Shown here: one piece after another, positions 27,307 to 36,198 of the stretch
How the letters are laid out: every line of letters starts with the position of its first letter
Numbering within the stretch: the first letter of the stretch is position 1
DNA from: Pseudoalteromonas shioyasakiensis
GTDB taxonomy: Bacteria; Pseudomonadota; Gammaproteobacteria; Enterobacterales; Alteromonadaceae
Assembly: GCF_024518675.1 (NCBI RefSeq)
Contig: NZ_JANIGL010000001.1
Coordinates: forward strand, 310,001 to 374,000
Direction of reading: 5' to 3'
DNA: 64,000 bases
Translations under genes and position numbers: made by a program
Notes under the pieces: generated by a model
Database searches by the model: none
What the model was told of the DNA's origin: nothing
What the model saw: the letters and a program-made list of their open reading frames with translations, nothing else

Positions 27307-28451
27307 TGGTTGCACAAACACAACTTAATAGTATTCATGCGCCTGTATTGTTTGAAACCGCGATGACCAGTGATGGTTTATCAATCGGTATAGCGACACT
27401 CAACGCCCCTAAATCATTAAATGCACTGAATTTTGACATGATCAAATTGCTAGCTCCGCAATTGCAGGCATGGGCTGATGACAGTGCGATTGCTATGGTG
27501 ATAATTAAAGGCGCGGGTGAAAAAGCATTTTGTGCCGGTGGCGATGTAGTGAGTCTTCATACGGCGATGAAATGTGGCGAACCGGCAAATTTAATTGAAG
27601 ACTTTTTTACTCAAGAATACCGTTTAGATCATTTAATCCACTGCTATGAAAAACCAATTTTAGTTTGGGGCAACGGTATTGTTATGGGGGGCGGCCTCGG
27701 TTTAATGGCGGGAGCGAGTCACCGAGTAGTAACAGAAACGTCACGCATTGCCATGCCTGAACTGACCATAGGTTTATATCCAGACGTTGGAGGCAGCTAT
27801 TTTTTACATAAAATGCCAGAGCAAGTGGGTCTGTTTTTAGGGTTAACTGCGGCTTCAATGAATTGTGATGATGTATTGTTTGTATCGCTTGCGGATCACT
27901 TTATTAAAGCTGATAAGTTTGACACTTTACTAGCACAATTAGTTGAATGTAAATGGGGTAAAACGGCGTCACTTAACCATGAGAAACTAACGCGGTTACT
28001 GACCGATTTAAATAACCTTTCAGGGCGCATGCCAAATGGTAATATTAAAGCGCACTTAGCGGCTATTCAAAAACTAGGTCAATGCACCTCACTGCAAGCC
28101 AAAGTAGATTACATTTTAGGACTCGAGACAGAAGATAAGTGGTTAATACGTGCTAAAAAATCTTTACAGCATGGTTGCCCATTAAGTTGTGCTTTGGTTG
28201 AACGACAGCTCGCCACATCAAAAGGGAAAAGTCTTGGCGAATGTTTTCAGATGGAATTAGCTATGTCAGTTCGTTGTGGCGAAGTAGGTGAATTCCAAGA
28301 AGGTGTCAGAGCTTTGCTGATTGATAAAGATGGCGCACCGAATTGGCAATTCCAATCAATTGCTGAAATTCCTGCGCAGCTGATTGCAAGCTTTTTCACC
28401 CCCCGTTGGACTGCTCAAACACATCCATTAAAACAACTCACACAAGGATAA
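27306..28451 (+). CDS. 3-hydroxyisobutyryl-CoA hydrolase (crotonase family)
   Basis: A 381-residue crotonase-fold hydrolase that releases 3-hydroxyisobutyrate from its CoA thioester in valine degradation, which spares the cell from reactive methacrylyl-CoA. FCAGGDVVSLHTAMK, NGIVMGGGLGLMAGASHRVVTETSRIAMPELTIGLYPDVGGSYFL and the C-terminal extension beyond about residue 260 with EFQEGVRALLIDKDGAPNW distinguish it from plain hydratases. The frame can be opened at a TTG (27291), but the ATG at 27306 overlaps the previous stop (TAATG) and has GGTGA upstream, so I use it. mmsB follows after 4 bp. Confidence 0.9.
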   Translation: MVAQTQLNSIHAPVLFETAMTSDGLSIGIATLNAPKSLNALNFDMIKLLAPQLQAWADDSAIAMVIIKGAGEKAFCAGGDVVSLHTAMKCGEPANLIEDFFTQEYRLDHLIHCYEKPILVWGNGIVMGGGLGLMAGASHRVVTETSRIAMPELTIGLYPDVGGSYFLHKMPEQVGLFLGLTAASMNCDDVLFVSLADHFIKADKFDTLLAQLVECKWGKTASLNHEKLTRLLTDLNNLSGRMPNGNIKAHLAAIQKLGQCTSLQAKVDYILGLETEDKWLIRAKKSLQHGCPLSCALVERQLATSKGKSLGECFQMELAMSVRCGEVGEFQEGVRALLIDKDGAPNWQFQSIAEIPAQLIASFFTPRWTAQTHPLKQLTQG

Positions 28452-28455
28452 TACT

Positions 28456-29346
28456 ATGTCACTCACAATAGGTTTTATCGGTTTAGGGAATATGGGCGGA
28501 CCAATGGCGGCGAACCTTGTTAAAGCAGGCCATACAGTCAACGTGTTTGATTTAAACCAGTCGGTCGTAAATCAGCTGGTTGAACAAGGTGCGGTTGCCA
28601 CAACAGAGGCTAAACATTGTGCCACAGGGGTTGATATATTAATCAGTATGCTGCCGGCGAGCAAACATGTTAAATCATTGTATTTAGGTGATGCTGGACT
28701 AATTCATGCTTTATCAACATCCACCTTAGTTATTGATTGTTCAACCATAGATGCCGCTTCAGCCCGCGATGTTGGTGCTGAATTAGCTGCAAAAGGAATT
28801 GCTTTTGTTGATGCGCCTGTATCAGGTGGCGTCGCAGGAGCAACAGCAGGCACTTTGACGTTTATTGTTGGTGGTGCGCAAATTGACTTTGACAAAGCGC
28901 AACCTGTGTTGGCTGATATGGGAAAAAATATCTTTCATGCCGGTGATGTCGGCGCTGGGCAAGTTGCAAAAATTTGTAACAATATGCTGTTGAGTATTTT
29001 AATGGCTGGCACCAGCGAAGCACTGCAAATGGGGATCAATAATGGCTTAGATGCGAAGGTGCTTAGCGAGATCATGACAGCAAGTTCAGGGCGAAATTGG
29101 ACCCTTGAATTATATAACCCATGCCCAGGTGTCATGGCCACAGCCCCAGCGAGTAATGACTATAAACCTGGCTTTATGGTTGATCTGATGGCTAAAGACT
29201 TAGGACTTGCCATGGAAGCCGCTGAGCAAAGTAACTCATCAACCCCTATGGGCTCAATGGCTAAAAACTTGTACACCATGTTGCAAGAGCAAGGGGCTGG
29301 CAGCGACGATTTTAGTGCAGTATTTAAATTATTCTCGAAGGAGTAA
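28456..29346 (+). CDS. mmsB: 3-hydroxyisobutyrate dehydrogenase
   Basis: A 296-residue NAD-dependent beta-hydroxyacid dehydrogenase that makes methylmalonate semialdehyde, the MmsA substrate. The Rossmann opening IGFIGLGNMGGPMAANLVKAGH, the substrate loop FVDAPVSGGVAGATAGTLTFIVGG and the catalytic lysine in GAGQVAKICNNMLL (residue about 170) are family features. SSGRNWTLELYNPCPGV is typical of hydroxyisobutyrate rather than tartronate-semialdehyde enzymes. AAGGA precedes the start; it sits tightly in the valine operon. Confidence 0.93.
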   Translation: MSLTIGFIGLGNMGGPMAANLVKAGHTVNVFDLNQSVVNQLVEQGAVATTEAKHCATGVDILISMLPASKHVKSLYLGDAGLIHALSTSTLVIDCSTIDAASARDVGAELAAKGIAFVDAPVSGGVAGATAGTLTFIVGGAQIDFDKAQPVLADMGKNIFHAGDVGAGQVAKICNNMLLSILMAGTSEALQMGINNGLDAKVLSEIMTASSGRNWTLELYNPCPGVMATAPASNDYKPGFMVDLMAKDLGLAMEAAEQSNSSTPMGSMAKNLYTMLQEQGAGSDDFSAVFKLFSKE

Positions 29347-29349
29347 CAG

Positions 29350-30111
29350 GTGGAAATTAAAAATAATACAGTGGTGATCACCGGTGGAGCTCAAGGTTTA
29401 GGTTTTGCTATGGCCCATAAATTAGCGCAACTTGGTGCCAATATCGTGTTAATTGACATGCAACAAGCGCTGTTAGACGCCGCAGTGAAAGAGTTAGCCA
29501 ATTATGGAGTTACAGTAAAAGGCTATGTCGCTAACGTAACTGATGAGCAGGCCGTTGAAGACACATTTAACACCATTAATAGTGACTTTGGTCATATTGG
29601 TATTTTGATAAACAACGCAGGTATTTTACGCGATGGTATGTTTATCAAAGCCAAAGAAGGCAAAGTGGTGGCTAAAATGGCACTCGACCAATTTAAATCA
29701 GTGATTGATGTTAATTTAACGGGTGTATTTTTAGCAGGGCGAGAAGCCGCAGCACATATGATTGAATCCGGCAAAGGCGGGGTGATCATTAATATGTCGA
29801 GTGTTGCCCGTGCCGGTAATATTGGCCAAACCAACTATGCAGCATCTAAAGCGGGTGTGGTCGCTATGACCACTGGCTGGGCAAAAGAGCTAGGGCGCTT
29901 TGGTATTCGTGTAGGCGCTATTGCCCCGGGTGTTATTCGAACTAACATGACCGATGCGATGAAACCCGAAGCCAAACAACGCATGCTTGCAGTCACCCCT
30001 GTTGGCCGTTTCGGTGAAGCTGATGAAATTGCTCACACTGCACAGTATATTATTGAAAATGACTTCTTCACAGGCCGTGTGGTTGAGATAGACGGCGGTA
30101 TTCGCTTATAA
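29350..30111 (+). CDS. SDR-family 3-hydroxyacyl-CoA dehydrogenase
   Basis: A 253-residue short-chain dehydrogenase. It has the TGGAQGLG cofactor loop (residues 11-18), NNAG, the catalytic Ser/Tyr/Lys in MSSVARAGNIGQTNYAASKAG, and the C-terminal VEIDGGIRL. As the last gene of the branched-chain operon it probably oxidises 3-hydroxy-2-methylbutyryl-CoA in isoleucine breakdown, giving a substrate for the thiolase; a FabG-like role is the alternative. It starts with GTG at 29350, preceded by a perfect AAGGAG at 6-nt spacing. A strong terminator follows. Confidence 0.87.
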   Translation: MEIKNNTVVITGGAQGLGFAMAHKLAQLGANIVLIDMQQALLDAAVKELANYGVTVKGYVANVTDEQAVEDTFNTINSDFGHIGILINNAGILRDGMFIKAKEGKVVAKMALDQFKSVIDVNLTGVFLAGREAAAHMIESGKGGVIINMSSVARAGNIGQTNYAASKAGVVAMTTGWAKELGRFGIRVGAIAPGVIRTNMTDAMKPEAKQRMLAVTPVGRFGEADEIAHTAQYIIENDFFTGRVVEIDGGIRL

Positions 30112-30131
30112 ACAGTTTCTGAAATAGTTAG

Positions 30132-30172
30132 AAAACCCCGGTGCTGTATATAAATACAGTGTCGGGGTTTTT
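30132..30172 (+). terminator. Terminator of the valine/isoleucine operon
   Basis: AAAACCCCG and CGGGGTTTT frame an inner stem CTGTAT/ATACAG with loop ATAA, followed by a T-run. A strong Rho-independent terminator 20 bp after the SDR gene. Confidence 0.88.
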
Positions 30173-30259
30173 CTATCCATATAGTCATTTTCTTTTATTA
30201 TAAAGCATGCTAAATATAGCCTTACTATTAGGTTATATGTTGATATTAAAGGAAATAAG

Positions 30260-30751
30260 ATGACTGAGAATGAAAATGTAGAAGTTTCAATGAAAAAAGG
30301 GATGTTATTTAAGTTTCATTATAAAAATAAACTGATCACGTATGATTGCTCTCCTTTGTCTGGCAAGGAAATAGTAAAAGTTGATGGCGATATTGTCAGT
30401 GAATCAAAAAACTATAAAATGTCGTCCAGTCATGAGTTTTCTATTGATGGTAAGCCCGCTAAAATAGATTTGACGCTAAAAGGCTTCACTAAAAACATTA
30501 CTATCTGTGAGTTTTTCGTCGAAGCGCAACGAATTAATGCTTATAAATTAACCTATGGTACAAAAGGGAAAATACCTTTAATGGCGCAATTTATTACCCT
30601 CGCAGTTGCTATGATGATAGGCTGGTTTTTTGCTGCACAAGCCATTGATGAATGGCTTGCATTTACCATAGCCATGATTCTTGGGGTTGCGGTAATGTTT
30701 AAATTTGAAAAACCCAATTGGACCTGTGAAGATTTATTAGACCCTAAATAG
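30260..30751 (+). CDS. Uncharacterised protein with two C-terminal membrane helices
   Basis: I do not recognise this family. The 163-residue product has a charged, beta-rich N-terminal part (about residues 1-105) without a signal peptide. Two hydrophobic segments follow around residues 106-125 (PLMAQFITLAVAMMIGWFFA) and 130-147 (WLAFTIAMILGVAVMF). A short tail ends FEKPNWTCEDLLDPK. The predicted topology is a cytoplasmic domain anchored by a helical hairpin. AAAGGA lies upstream of the ATG. It precedes the kinase-like gene by 36 bp on the same strand, so co-transcription is possible, but no functional link is established. Confidence 0.68.
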   Translation: MTENENVEVSMKKGMLFKFHYKNKLITYDCSPLSGKEIVKVDGDIVSESKNYKMSSSHEFSIDGKPAKIDLTLKGFTKNITICEFFVEAQRINAYKLTYGTKGKIPLMAQFITLAVAMMIGWFFAAQAIDEWLAFTIAMILGVAVMFKFEKPNWTCEDLLDPK

Positions 30752-30787
30752 CACATGTTTTTTGATTATTAATCAAACGGTTGGTGT

Positions 30788-32668
30788 ATGCTTAAAGGTG
30801 TTACCAGCCGTTTTTATTTAAACCTCAGTGAGTATGCAGTGACCGCCAAAGAAATCCGCAATTTTTACATCAATGAAGAGCAATCTGTGTATTTGCTTTC
30901 GCATCATGATGCGAAAAAACATCGCCAATGGCTAAATATCTGTATAAAAAAACTAACCAACTTAGGTTACACAGAAGTTGAGATGATTGGCTCAGGTGCC
31001 TTTGGGTTTGTTTTTGCGGGACTTGATGAGCATCAACAACCGTGGGTGTTTAAATTCTCGCGGATCACTTTAGCCCAAAGCGTCCGCGATAGACTTGAAG
31101 ATGAAGCTTATATGTTATCTCAAGTCGATAATCCCTTAGTGCCTAAGTTTTATGCCTTTGAACGAATAAAAAAACAGGGCATTTTAATGATGGCCCGTGC
31201 TTTAGGTGAAGACCTCGAAAAGGTATCGCTTAAAAAGGGGCGCTTTAGCGCTTCGGAAATTACCGATTTAGCTCTTAAGCTACGCAATGTGTTAATTGAT
31301 TTTTGTAATCATAAAAATGGGATCAGCCCACAACCGATAGTGCATGGCGATATTAAACCATCAAATTTGGTGTGGGATGAAGCAACTCAAGGGCTATCTT
31401 TAGTTGATTGGGGCAGCTCGGTATACGCTCAAATTGACAGCCATGGCGACCCCGTTACTAGTAATTTTATGGATTTGATGTCCGGAGATTTAAGCTCAAC
31501 TAATGCGCGTATGGGGGATGTTTATTTTATTGGTGATGAGCAAATGTCTGGGGCTAAATCGTCTCCGCGATTTGATGAGCAAGGAGTGGCTTCAACGCTT
31601 TATGCCCTTGCTTCGGCGCAGTCATGCCGTTTTGGTGCTCAAGTGATCCCTGCAAGTTCATTAGGTTTACCAATGGAGTTGGCTAAAGTCATCGATGGTA
31701 TGTTGTCTAAAGATAAGCGTATTCGCGACGGTGCTGGAGATTATTTTATCCGTAATATGCCGAGCATGGCGAAAGCGTATTTGCCGCAAATAAACATTCA
31801 CAGTAATGTTAAAGCGCATATTCCGTTTTGGTTTGGTAATGACATTGAATTGCCAGATACCGTTGTCTATAGCTCGCGTAAACAGTTTTTACGACAAGCG
31901 GATCACAAACAACAACTACTTGATGTGAATGATGCCCAGCTCGACCGCTATTATAAAGAGTTTCTATTTGATACAGGCGATACTGAAAAAGCGTTTTTGG
32001 CCTCTATTAGTCGGCTTGCGAAATACCCGGTAGTTGGTGGCCTAAGTTTTCATTGGAAAGAAGAATCTTTATATGTTGAATCATCATTAATTATGCATGA
32101 TGAAAGTTTAGCTGATGCCTTTACTCAAGCGGTAAATAATACGGTGATGTTAGCACAAGGTATTCATCAAAAAGGCTTGTTTAAATGTTGTTTGTTTGAT
32201 GCTCGTAAAACAATACAATTAGAGCGTGACGGCACAGGCGCATTTAAATTTGAGCAACTTCCCGAACTTGATTATGAAGTAATGAACTTAAAAAGCAGTG
32301 ATGTCACTCGACCGCACTCGTATTTTGAAGACGGTAAGGACCCTGACGAGCAACTGCAACTACCAAAGAAAGTAATTAAGTGTGTGTTTGAACTTAACCA
32401 AATACACCACACCGGCTGTATTATTTTTGAAGCGCTGCCAGATAGAATGAAAATTCACCATTACTACCGTTTACTAGATGCAAGTAAAGAAGCTGAGTTT
32501 AAACGTTTACTAAATAAGCTGATGCAGTACGCTGTGAGTATTACCGATGTTGGGGTGGCAGGCTTTATGAAATTACCGTACAAAAACACCCGTGAATTTA
32601 GTTTATGTGAAAAACAAGCTGACTTTTTCTACCCAAAAGATCCTAAACGTTTCCAGTCTTTCAATTAA
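30788..32668 (+). CDS. Atypical Ser/Thr protein kinase-like protein with unknown C-terminal half
   Basis: A 626-residue protein whose residues about 60-310 form a protein-kinase-like fold. The glycine-rich loop IGSGAFGFVF (67-76), a candidate ATP lysine in VFKFS (Lys89), a helix-C glutamate near 106, the catalytic loop HGDIKPSNL (186-194) and DWG (207-209) in place of DFG are all present, so it may be active. The HGD form in place of HRD recalls bacterial and aminoglycoside-type kinases. Residues about 330-626 match nothing I know, and there is no transmembrane segment. The start lacks a strong Shine-Dalgarno. The DUF3859 gene follows after 7 bp. Function and substrate unknown. Confidence 0.75.
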   Translation: MLKGVTSRFYLNLSEYAVTAKEIRNFYINEEQSVYLLSHHDAKKHRQWLNICIKKLTNLGYTEVEMIGSGAFGFVFAGLDEHQQPWVFKFSRITLAQSVRDRLEDEAYMLSQVDNPLVPKFYAFERIKKQGILMMARALGEDLEKVSLKKGRFSASEITDLALKLRNVLIDFCNHKNGISPQPIVHGDIKPSNLVWDEATQGLSLVDWGSSVYAQIDSHGDPVTSNFMDLMSGDLSSTNARMGDVYFIGDEQMSGAKSSPRFDEQGVASTLYALASAQSCRFGAQVIPASSLGLPMELAKVIDGMLSKDKRIRDGAGDYFIRNMPSMAKAYLPQINIHSNVKAHIPFWFGNDIELPDTVVYSSRKQFLRQADHKQQLLDVNDAQLDRYYKEFLFDTGDTEKAFLASISRLAKYPVVGGLSFHWKEESLYVESSLIMHDESLADAFTQAVNNTVMLAQGIHQKGLFKCCLFDARKTIQLERDGTGAFKFEQLPELDYEVMNLKSSDVTRPHSYFEDGKDPDEQLQLPKKVIKCVFELNQIHHTGCIIFEALPDRMKIHHYYRLLDASKEAEFKRLLNKLMQYAVSITDVGVAGFMKLPYKNTREFSLCEKQADFFYPKDPKRFQSFN

Positions 32669-32675
32669 GTATTTT

Positions 32676-33107
32676 ATGGCTAAATCAAAACCTACCACAA
32701 CAATACAAAGCTATGGCATTTACAGCCAGTGGGACTCATCATCTAAGGAGCTACCTCAGATACAGTCATTCACCACCAAAGTACCAGCAAAACTTGATAT
32801 CGAGTTTGGCTTTATCATCAGTATCAAAAAAGCAAAAGGCGAAAAACTGCATTATTGTATTTATCATCCAGATATTACTGATAGTCATGGCGAGATAATG
32901 GCTCCTTTTGACGGCTTTGAATACGTTAAAGATAATGACTGGCAGTTTTATCTCGGAGATACACTTTGGCAGCCCATTAACAATAAAATAGGGGAGTGGC
33001 GTATGGTATTGCAGTTACAAGGCCAAATCATTGCCGAAAAAACTTTTACCGTGTTTGAAGAAGAAGCCATGTCAGAAGTGGAGTTTTGGCAAAAGCGTGG
33101 GTATTAG
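32676..33107 (+). CDS. DUF3859-type protein
   Basis: A 143-residue soluble protein. The stretch DIEFGFIISIKKAKGEKLHYCIYHPDI, followed by PFDGFEYVKDNDWQFYLGDTLWQP and ending AEKTFTVFEE, fits what I know of the DUF3859 family, whose function is not established. It looks like a small beta-sandwich. The frame opens earlier at 32592 inside the kinase gene; the ATG at 32676, 7 bp after the kinase stop, is preferred because the extra N-terminus reads as out-of-frame kinase sequence. The ribosome-binding site is weak, suggesting coupling to kinase translation. Confidence 0.7.
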   Translation: MAKSKPTTTIQSYGIYSQWDSSSKELPQIQSFTTKVPAKLDIEFGFIISIKKAKGEKLHYCIYHPDITDSHGEIMAPFDGFEYVKDNDWQFYLGDTLWQPINNKIGEWRMVLQLQGQIIAEKTFTVFEEEAMSEVEFWQKRGY

Positions 33108-33195
33108 ATTTAAATACTTTTAAGTCAGTTAATGCGTTGAGTAAAAACCAAAGGAGAGGGTAAGCTCTCCATTGCATAGATTACGTTCACTTTCT

Positions 33196-35331
33196 CTATT
33201 TGCTGACTTGAAAGCGCGAAATTAACTGCTCTAGTTCTGTGGCGCTTCGGTCAACAGAGCTTGTGCTTAATCGCACTTCAGATAATGACTTATGTAATAA
33301 TGCGCTTATATCGTTTACCTGTTTCGCGCTTTGTAGTTGAGCATTCCCCTCAATATTTATCCCTGATAGGGTATCTATCATATGAGCTAAAGTACTATTT
33401 ACCTCTGTATCATCATCGATAATTTCGGATGTTGAAAGCATATCTTGTTCAACACTTTGCATACTGGTTTGCATGATTTGCACTGATTGTTCTGCACTAA
33501 TTTGTATTTGGCTGATCAACTGACTGATCTCTGTAGTTGCTTCCCCAGTTCTGGCAGCTAAGTTTCTAACTTCATCGGCTACAACAGCAAATCCTCGTCC
33601 TTGCTCTCCAGCGCGGGCAGCTTCAATAGCCGCATTGAGCGCAAGTAGGTTAGTTTGATCTGCAACTTGACTAATTAAGCCAACCACTGAGCCCACGTTA
33701 TTTACATGCTGATGTAAGCCTTTAATAGTCTTTGATGAACTATCCATAGATTTATGGATACCTTGGGTTTGCTCTGTGATAGTTTCAAATTGAGCAGCAC
33801 TTTTATTGGCGGCAGCTTGTAAACTTAGCCTGATTGCTTCAACATCATTGGTTGCCTCATCAATGGTATTGAGCTGTAGCTCAATTCGGTCAAGTAAATG
33901 TTGTGTTTCGCTCAGCACCGTATTCGCATTATCACTAAATTCGTGCTGTTTTTTTATTAGTATATTTTTTGCAGATTGCACTTCGTTGGATACGTTTATC
34001 ACTTTACCGACAGTACTATCTAAACTATCGATGAAACTATTGATCCACCGACCTAATTCGCCGGTCTCGTCGTTAGGTAATTGCTTGACGTTAAGCCGTT
34101 GTTGTAAATTTCCGCCACCTTCTGCGATACCGCGTATGACATCTGTCATTTGTTGTAGTCTAGTTGCTACATTGTTCGCTCCTGTTTTGGCAAATATCAT
34201 ACTCGATAATATTAATGCGATAAAAGTAAGCATAATTGAAAGCGACCAGTCAAGACCAAGCATTTCATGACAAGCAGGGGCAATGCAGGCAACTAAGCCA
34301 TTGATTAGGGTTTGTTGCCTAACTAGGTTAAAGCTTATAGAACGATTACGATAGACTTCTTCTAAATCGCCTTCACACATCATACCCCATGTATCTTTTG
34401 AGCCGGGTAGAGTAAAAGTGATCCCTTTACCTATAACGGGAATGTGGCGATAGTCTGAATAGCCGGGGTATTCTACAAATAAATTGTCACCGTTTTTAAT
34501 GGTTTCGCGTATTCCTGGATGGAGTTGATTGGTGGCAGGATCAGTAAATTTAAGCTCTAGCTCAGTATGTTCTTTAACTTTAAGTGTACCCCAGTCAGTT
34601 TTTACGCCTTCTTTTAAATTGTCACCTAAAGAAAATGTACGATCTTCGAAGCGCGAACGCGATAATGCGGTTCCTGGTTCGATTGTTTTATCAAAGTTGG
34701 CTTTAACCATAAACAGGTAATTATCACCTGAATCTTGATATATATGACCTGCTTCACGTTGGATCAAATCACCTATTACGTCATTCGATACTCGAGCACA
34801 TAAACAAGTGCGCATGTTGGCCTGCGTTTCAATAGGTAAATAAAACATCAATGTAACTGCATCATGGAATTTTGAAGATGTTGCGCCAAGTTGTTTTGTT
34901 TGTTGATCAATGTAAGGGCCATGAAGAAATGGTTGTTTAAAACCTTCATTAACTGCGGATGTAGCAAGCTCAGCGTGCCTAATGTGTGCAACATAACTCG
35001 ATGCCAATACTTCACCATTGTTAGCAATAGTGAATAGTTCGGATATATCATTGGAGTGCTTAAGCTTATCTTGTAGTACTTTGTTATAGTCTTGAAAATC
35101 TGTTTGCTTTAACTCATTTGCAATACTTTGCAGAAATTGCCACTGGCTGTTGGTCCAGTCTTGTAAAATAGTTAAGCGAGTATTTGAAATACCTTCGAAC
35201 GTTTTTTTGATAAATGAAACACGGTGACGATTAAAAAAATAAGCTGATCCTAAAGCGAATTTTCCATTACTACCAAAATACGGTAACCAAGACAGCTCTT
35301 TTTTACTTAAATACATTGGTTTACTTCTCAC
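33196..35331 (-). CDS. Methyl-accepting chemotaxis protein
   Basis: A 711-residue chemoreceptor. An unusually long N-terminal sensor region (about 1-335), with a PAS/Cache-like middle, is followed by a hydrophobic region around 337-380, a HAMP-like segment ([22 protein letters not shown]) and a cytoplasmic signalling helix hairpin. The hairpin tip is near 550-600 ([34 protein letters not shown]). No N-terminal transmembrane helix is obvious, so whether the sensor is periplasmic is unclear. The start is GTG at 35331 with an ideal AAGGAG 6 nt upstream. It is a lone gene; no che genes are nearby. Ligand unknown. Confidence 0.9.
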   Translation of the reverse strand: MRSKPMYLSKKELSWLPYFGSNGKFALGSAYFFNRHRVSFIKKTFEGISNTRLTILQDWTNSQWQFLQSIANELKQTDFQDYNKVLQDKLKHSNDISELFTIANNGEVLASSYVAHIRHAELATSAVNEGFKQPFLHGPYIDQQTKQLGATSSKFHDAVTLMFYLPIETQANMRTCLCARVSNDVIGDLIQREAGHIYQDSGDNYLFMVKANFDKTIEPGTALSRSRFEDRTFSLGDNLKEGVKTDWGTLKVKEHTELELKFTDPATNQLHPGIRETIKNGDNLFVEYPGYSDYRHIPVIGKGITFTLPGSKDTWGMMCEGDLEEVYRNRSISFNLVRQQTLINGLVACIAPACHEMLGLDWSLSIMLTFIALILSSMIFAKTGANNVATRLQQMTDVIRGIAEGGGNLQQRLNVKQLPNDETGELGRWINSFIDSLDSTVGKVINVSNEVQSAKNILIKKQHEFSDNANTVLSETQHLLDRIELQLNTIDEATNDVEAIRLSLQAAANKSAAQFETITEQTQGIHKSMDSSSKTIKGLHQHVNNVGSVVGLISQVADQTNLLALNAAIEAARAGEQGRGFAVVADEVRNLAARTGEATTEISQLISQIQISAEQSVQIMQTSMQSVEQDMLSTSEIIDDDTEVNSTLAHMIDTLSGINIEGNAQLQSAKQVNDISALLHKSLSEVRLSTSSVDRSATELEQLISRFQVSK

Positions 35332-35635
35332 TCATTGCTCCTTTATATGTTAGTGCGAGAGTAAGAAAGCAAAAAGCTGACCATGACGAATTGAAAGCGT
35401 AATCAATGCGTTAATTTATTTTTTAACGCATTTTATAGATCTATAGTTTTTATATAGAGACTCAATTATAAACATAAATTTAAATTAACAAACACGTTGC
35501 ACACAGGTGAAACGTGCTTGCACCAAACTGGAAATAGTAGGGCGATTGAATGTGATTTTTTTAATGAGGAATAAAGCTATTTTTGCCATTAAAAAAGCCA
35601 GCATAAGCTGGCTTTATATAAACAAAAAATTGTGT
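35332..35635. other. Spacer between chemoreceptor and VF530-type gene
   Basis: 304 bp. It contains a 10-bp perfect dyad (AATGCGTTAA, 35405-35414, with TTAACGCATT, 35423-35432) about 75 bp upstream of the chemoreceptor start, and the terminator of the VF530-type gene. The dyad could be an operator or leader hairpin; no regulator can be named. Confidence 0.4.
35594..35615 (-). terminator. Terminator of the VF530-type gene
   Basis: On the minus strand AAAGCCAGC and GCTGGCTTT form a 9-bp stem with 4-nt loop, followed by TTTTT. It lies about 20 bp beyond the stop at 35636. Confidence 0.8.
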
Positions 35636-36064
35636 TCAGTTGCCCCAAGGATTCGTTGAGCTGGAGCGCTGCTTACGAGTGCGGGCACGATCTTTAGCTT
35701 CTTTTTTAGCTTGAATACGCTTAGCGTCGCTAAAACTTAGTTCGCAGGGCTCGCCGGGCTTATGATCTTCCGGGATAACACGGTCTCGAGGTGGCAATTG
35801 ATATTGCACATCATCAGGTTTAGGTAAGTTCTTTAAACGATAAAGGTAAAAGTTTTCAACTTTATCTTGAGCCCATTGAGTTTTACGTAAGAATTTGACC
35901 GCAGACTTAAGATCTGGATTATTTTTAAAGCAGTTTAGTTGTAAATACGCATGCAACAACTCCCAGCCATATTGATCAACTAACTCTGACACTACTTGCT
36001 CAAGCTTAACACCTTGTAATGGGTTATTGCTGAATAGTTCTTCGTTACTCATGGATACACTCAT
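35636..36064 (-). CDS. VF530-family DNA-binding-type protein
   Basis: A 142-residue protein whose N-terminal half, NNPLQGVKLEQVVSELVDQYGWELLHAYLQLNCFKNNPDLKSAVKFLRKTQWAQDKVENFYL, is the VF530/DUF2132 domain (about residues 13-78). That small helical fold was described structurally as DNA-binding-like. The C-terminal part is a basic, low-complexity tail rich in Lys, Arg and Glu (AKRIQAKKEAKDRARTRKQR), which would suit nucleic-acid binding. Two ATGs, at 36064 and 36052, are possible; neither has a strong Shine-Dalgarno. Function in the cell is unknown. Confidence 0.8.
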   Translation of the reverse strand: MSVSMSNEELFSNNPLQGVKLEQVVSELVDQYGWELLHAYLQLNCFKNNPDLKSAVKFLRKTQWAQDKVENFYLYRLKNLPKPDDVQYQLPPRDRVIPEDHKPGEPCELSFSDAKRIQAKKEAKDRARTRKQRSSSTNPWGN

Positions 36065-36198
36065 TTAAATTTCTAATAAAGCAATTATAATTTTTTAACT
36101 AAACTTTTGATAGTAGATTCTGCCATGCGTTTAAAATTAATCTCTGTGGTCATTATGCGTTGAGCCGTGATAGATATATCACGGCGTACAAGTTTGTT

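Noticed and set aside
30260..33107. Idea that the kinase and DUF3859 genes form an anti-phage defence system
   Set aside because: No defence-type partner (nuclease, reverse transcriptase, TIR, integrase) or mobile-element border lies nearby, and the surroundings are core metabolic genes. There is no evidence beyond the presence of a kinase fold.
33806..34270. A 154-codon plus-strand Ser-rich frame
   Set aside because: Antisense to the chemoreceptor signalling domain, whose heptad codons produce long open frames on the other strand.
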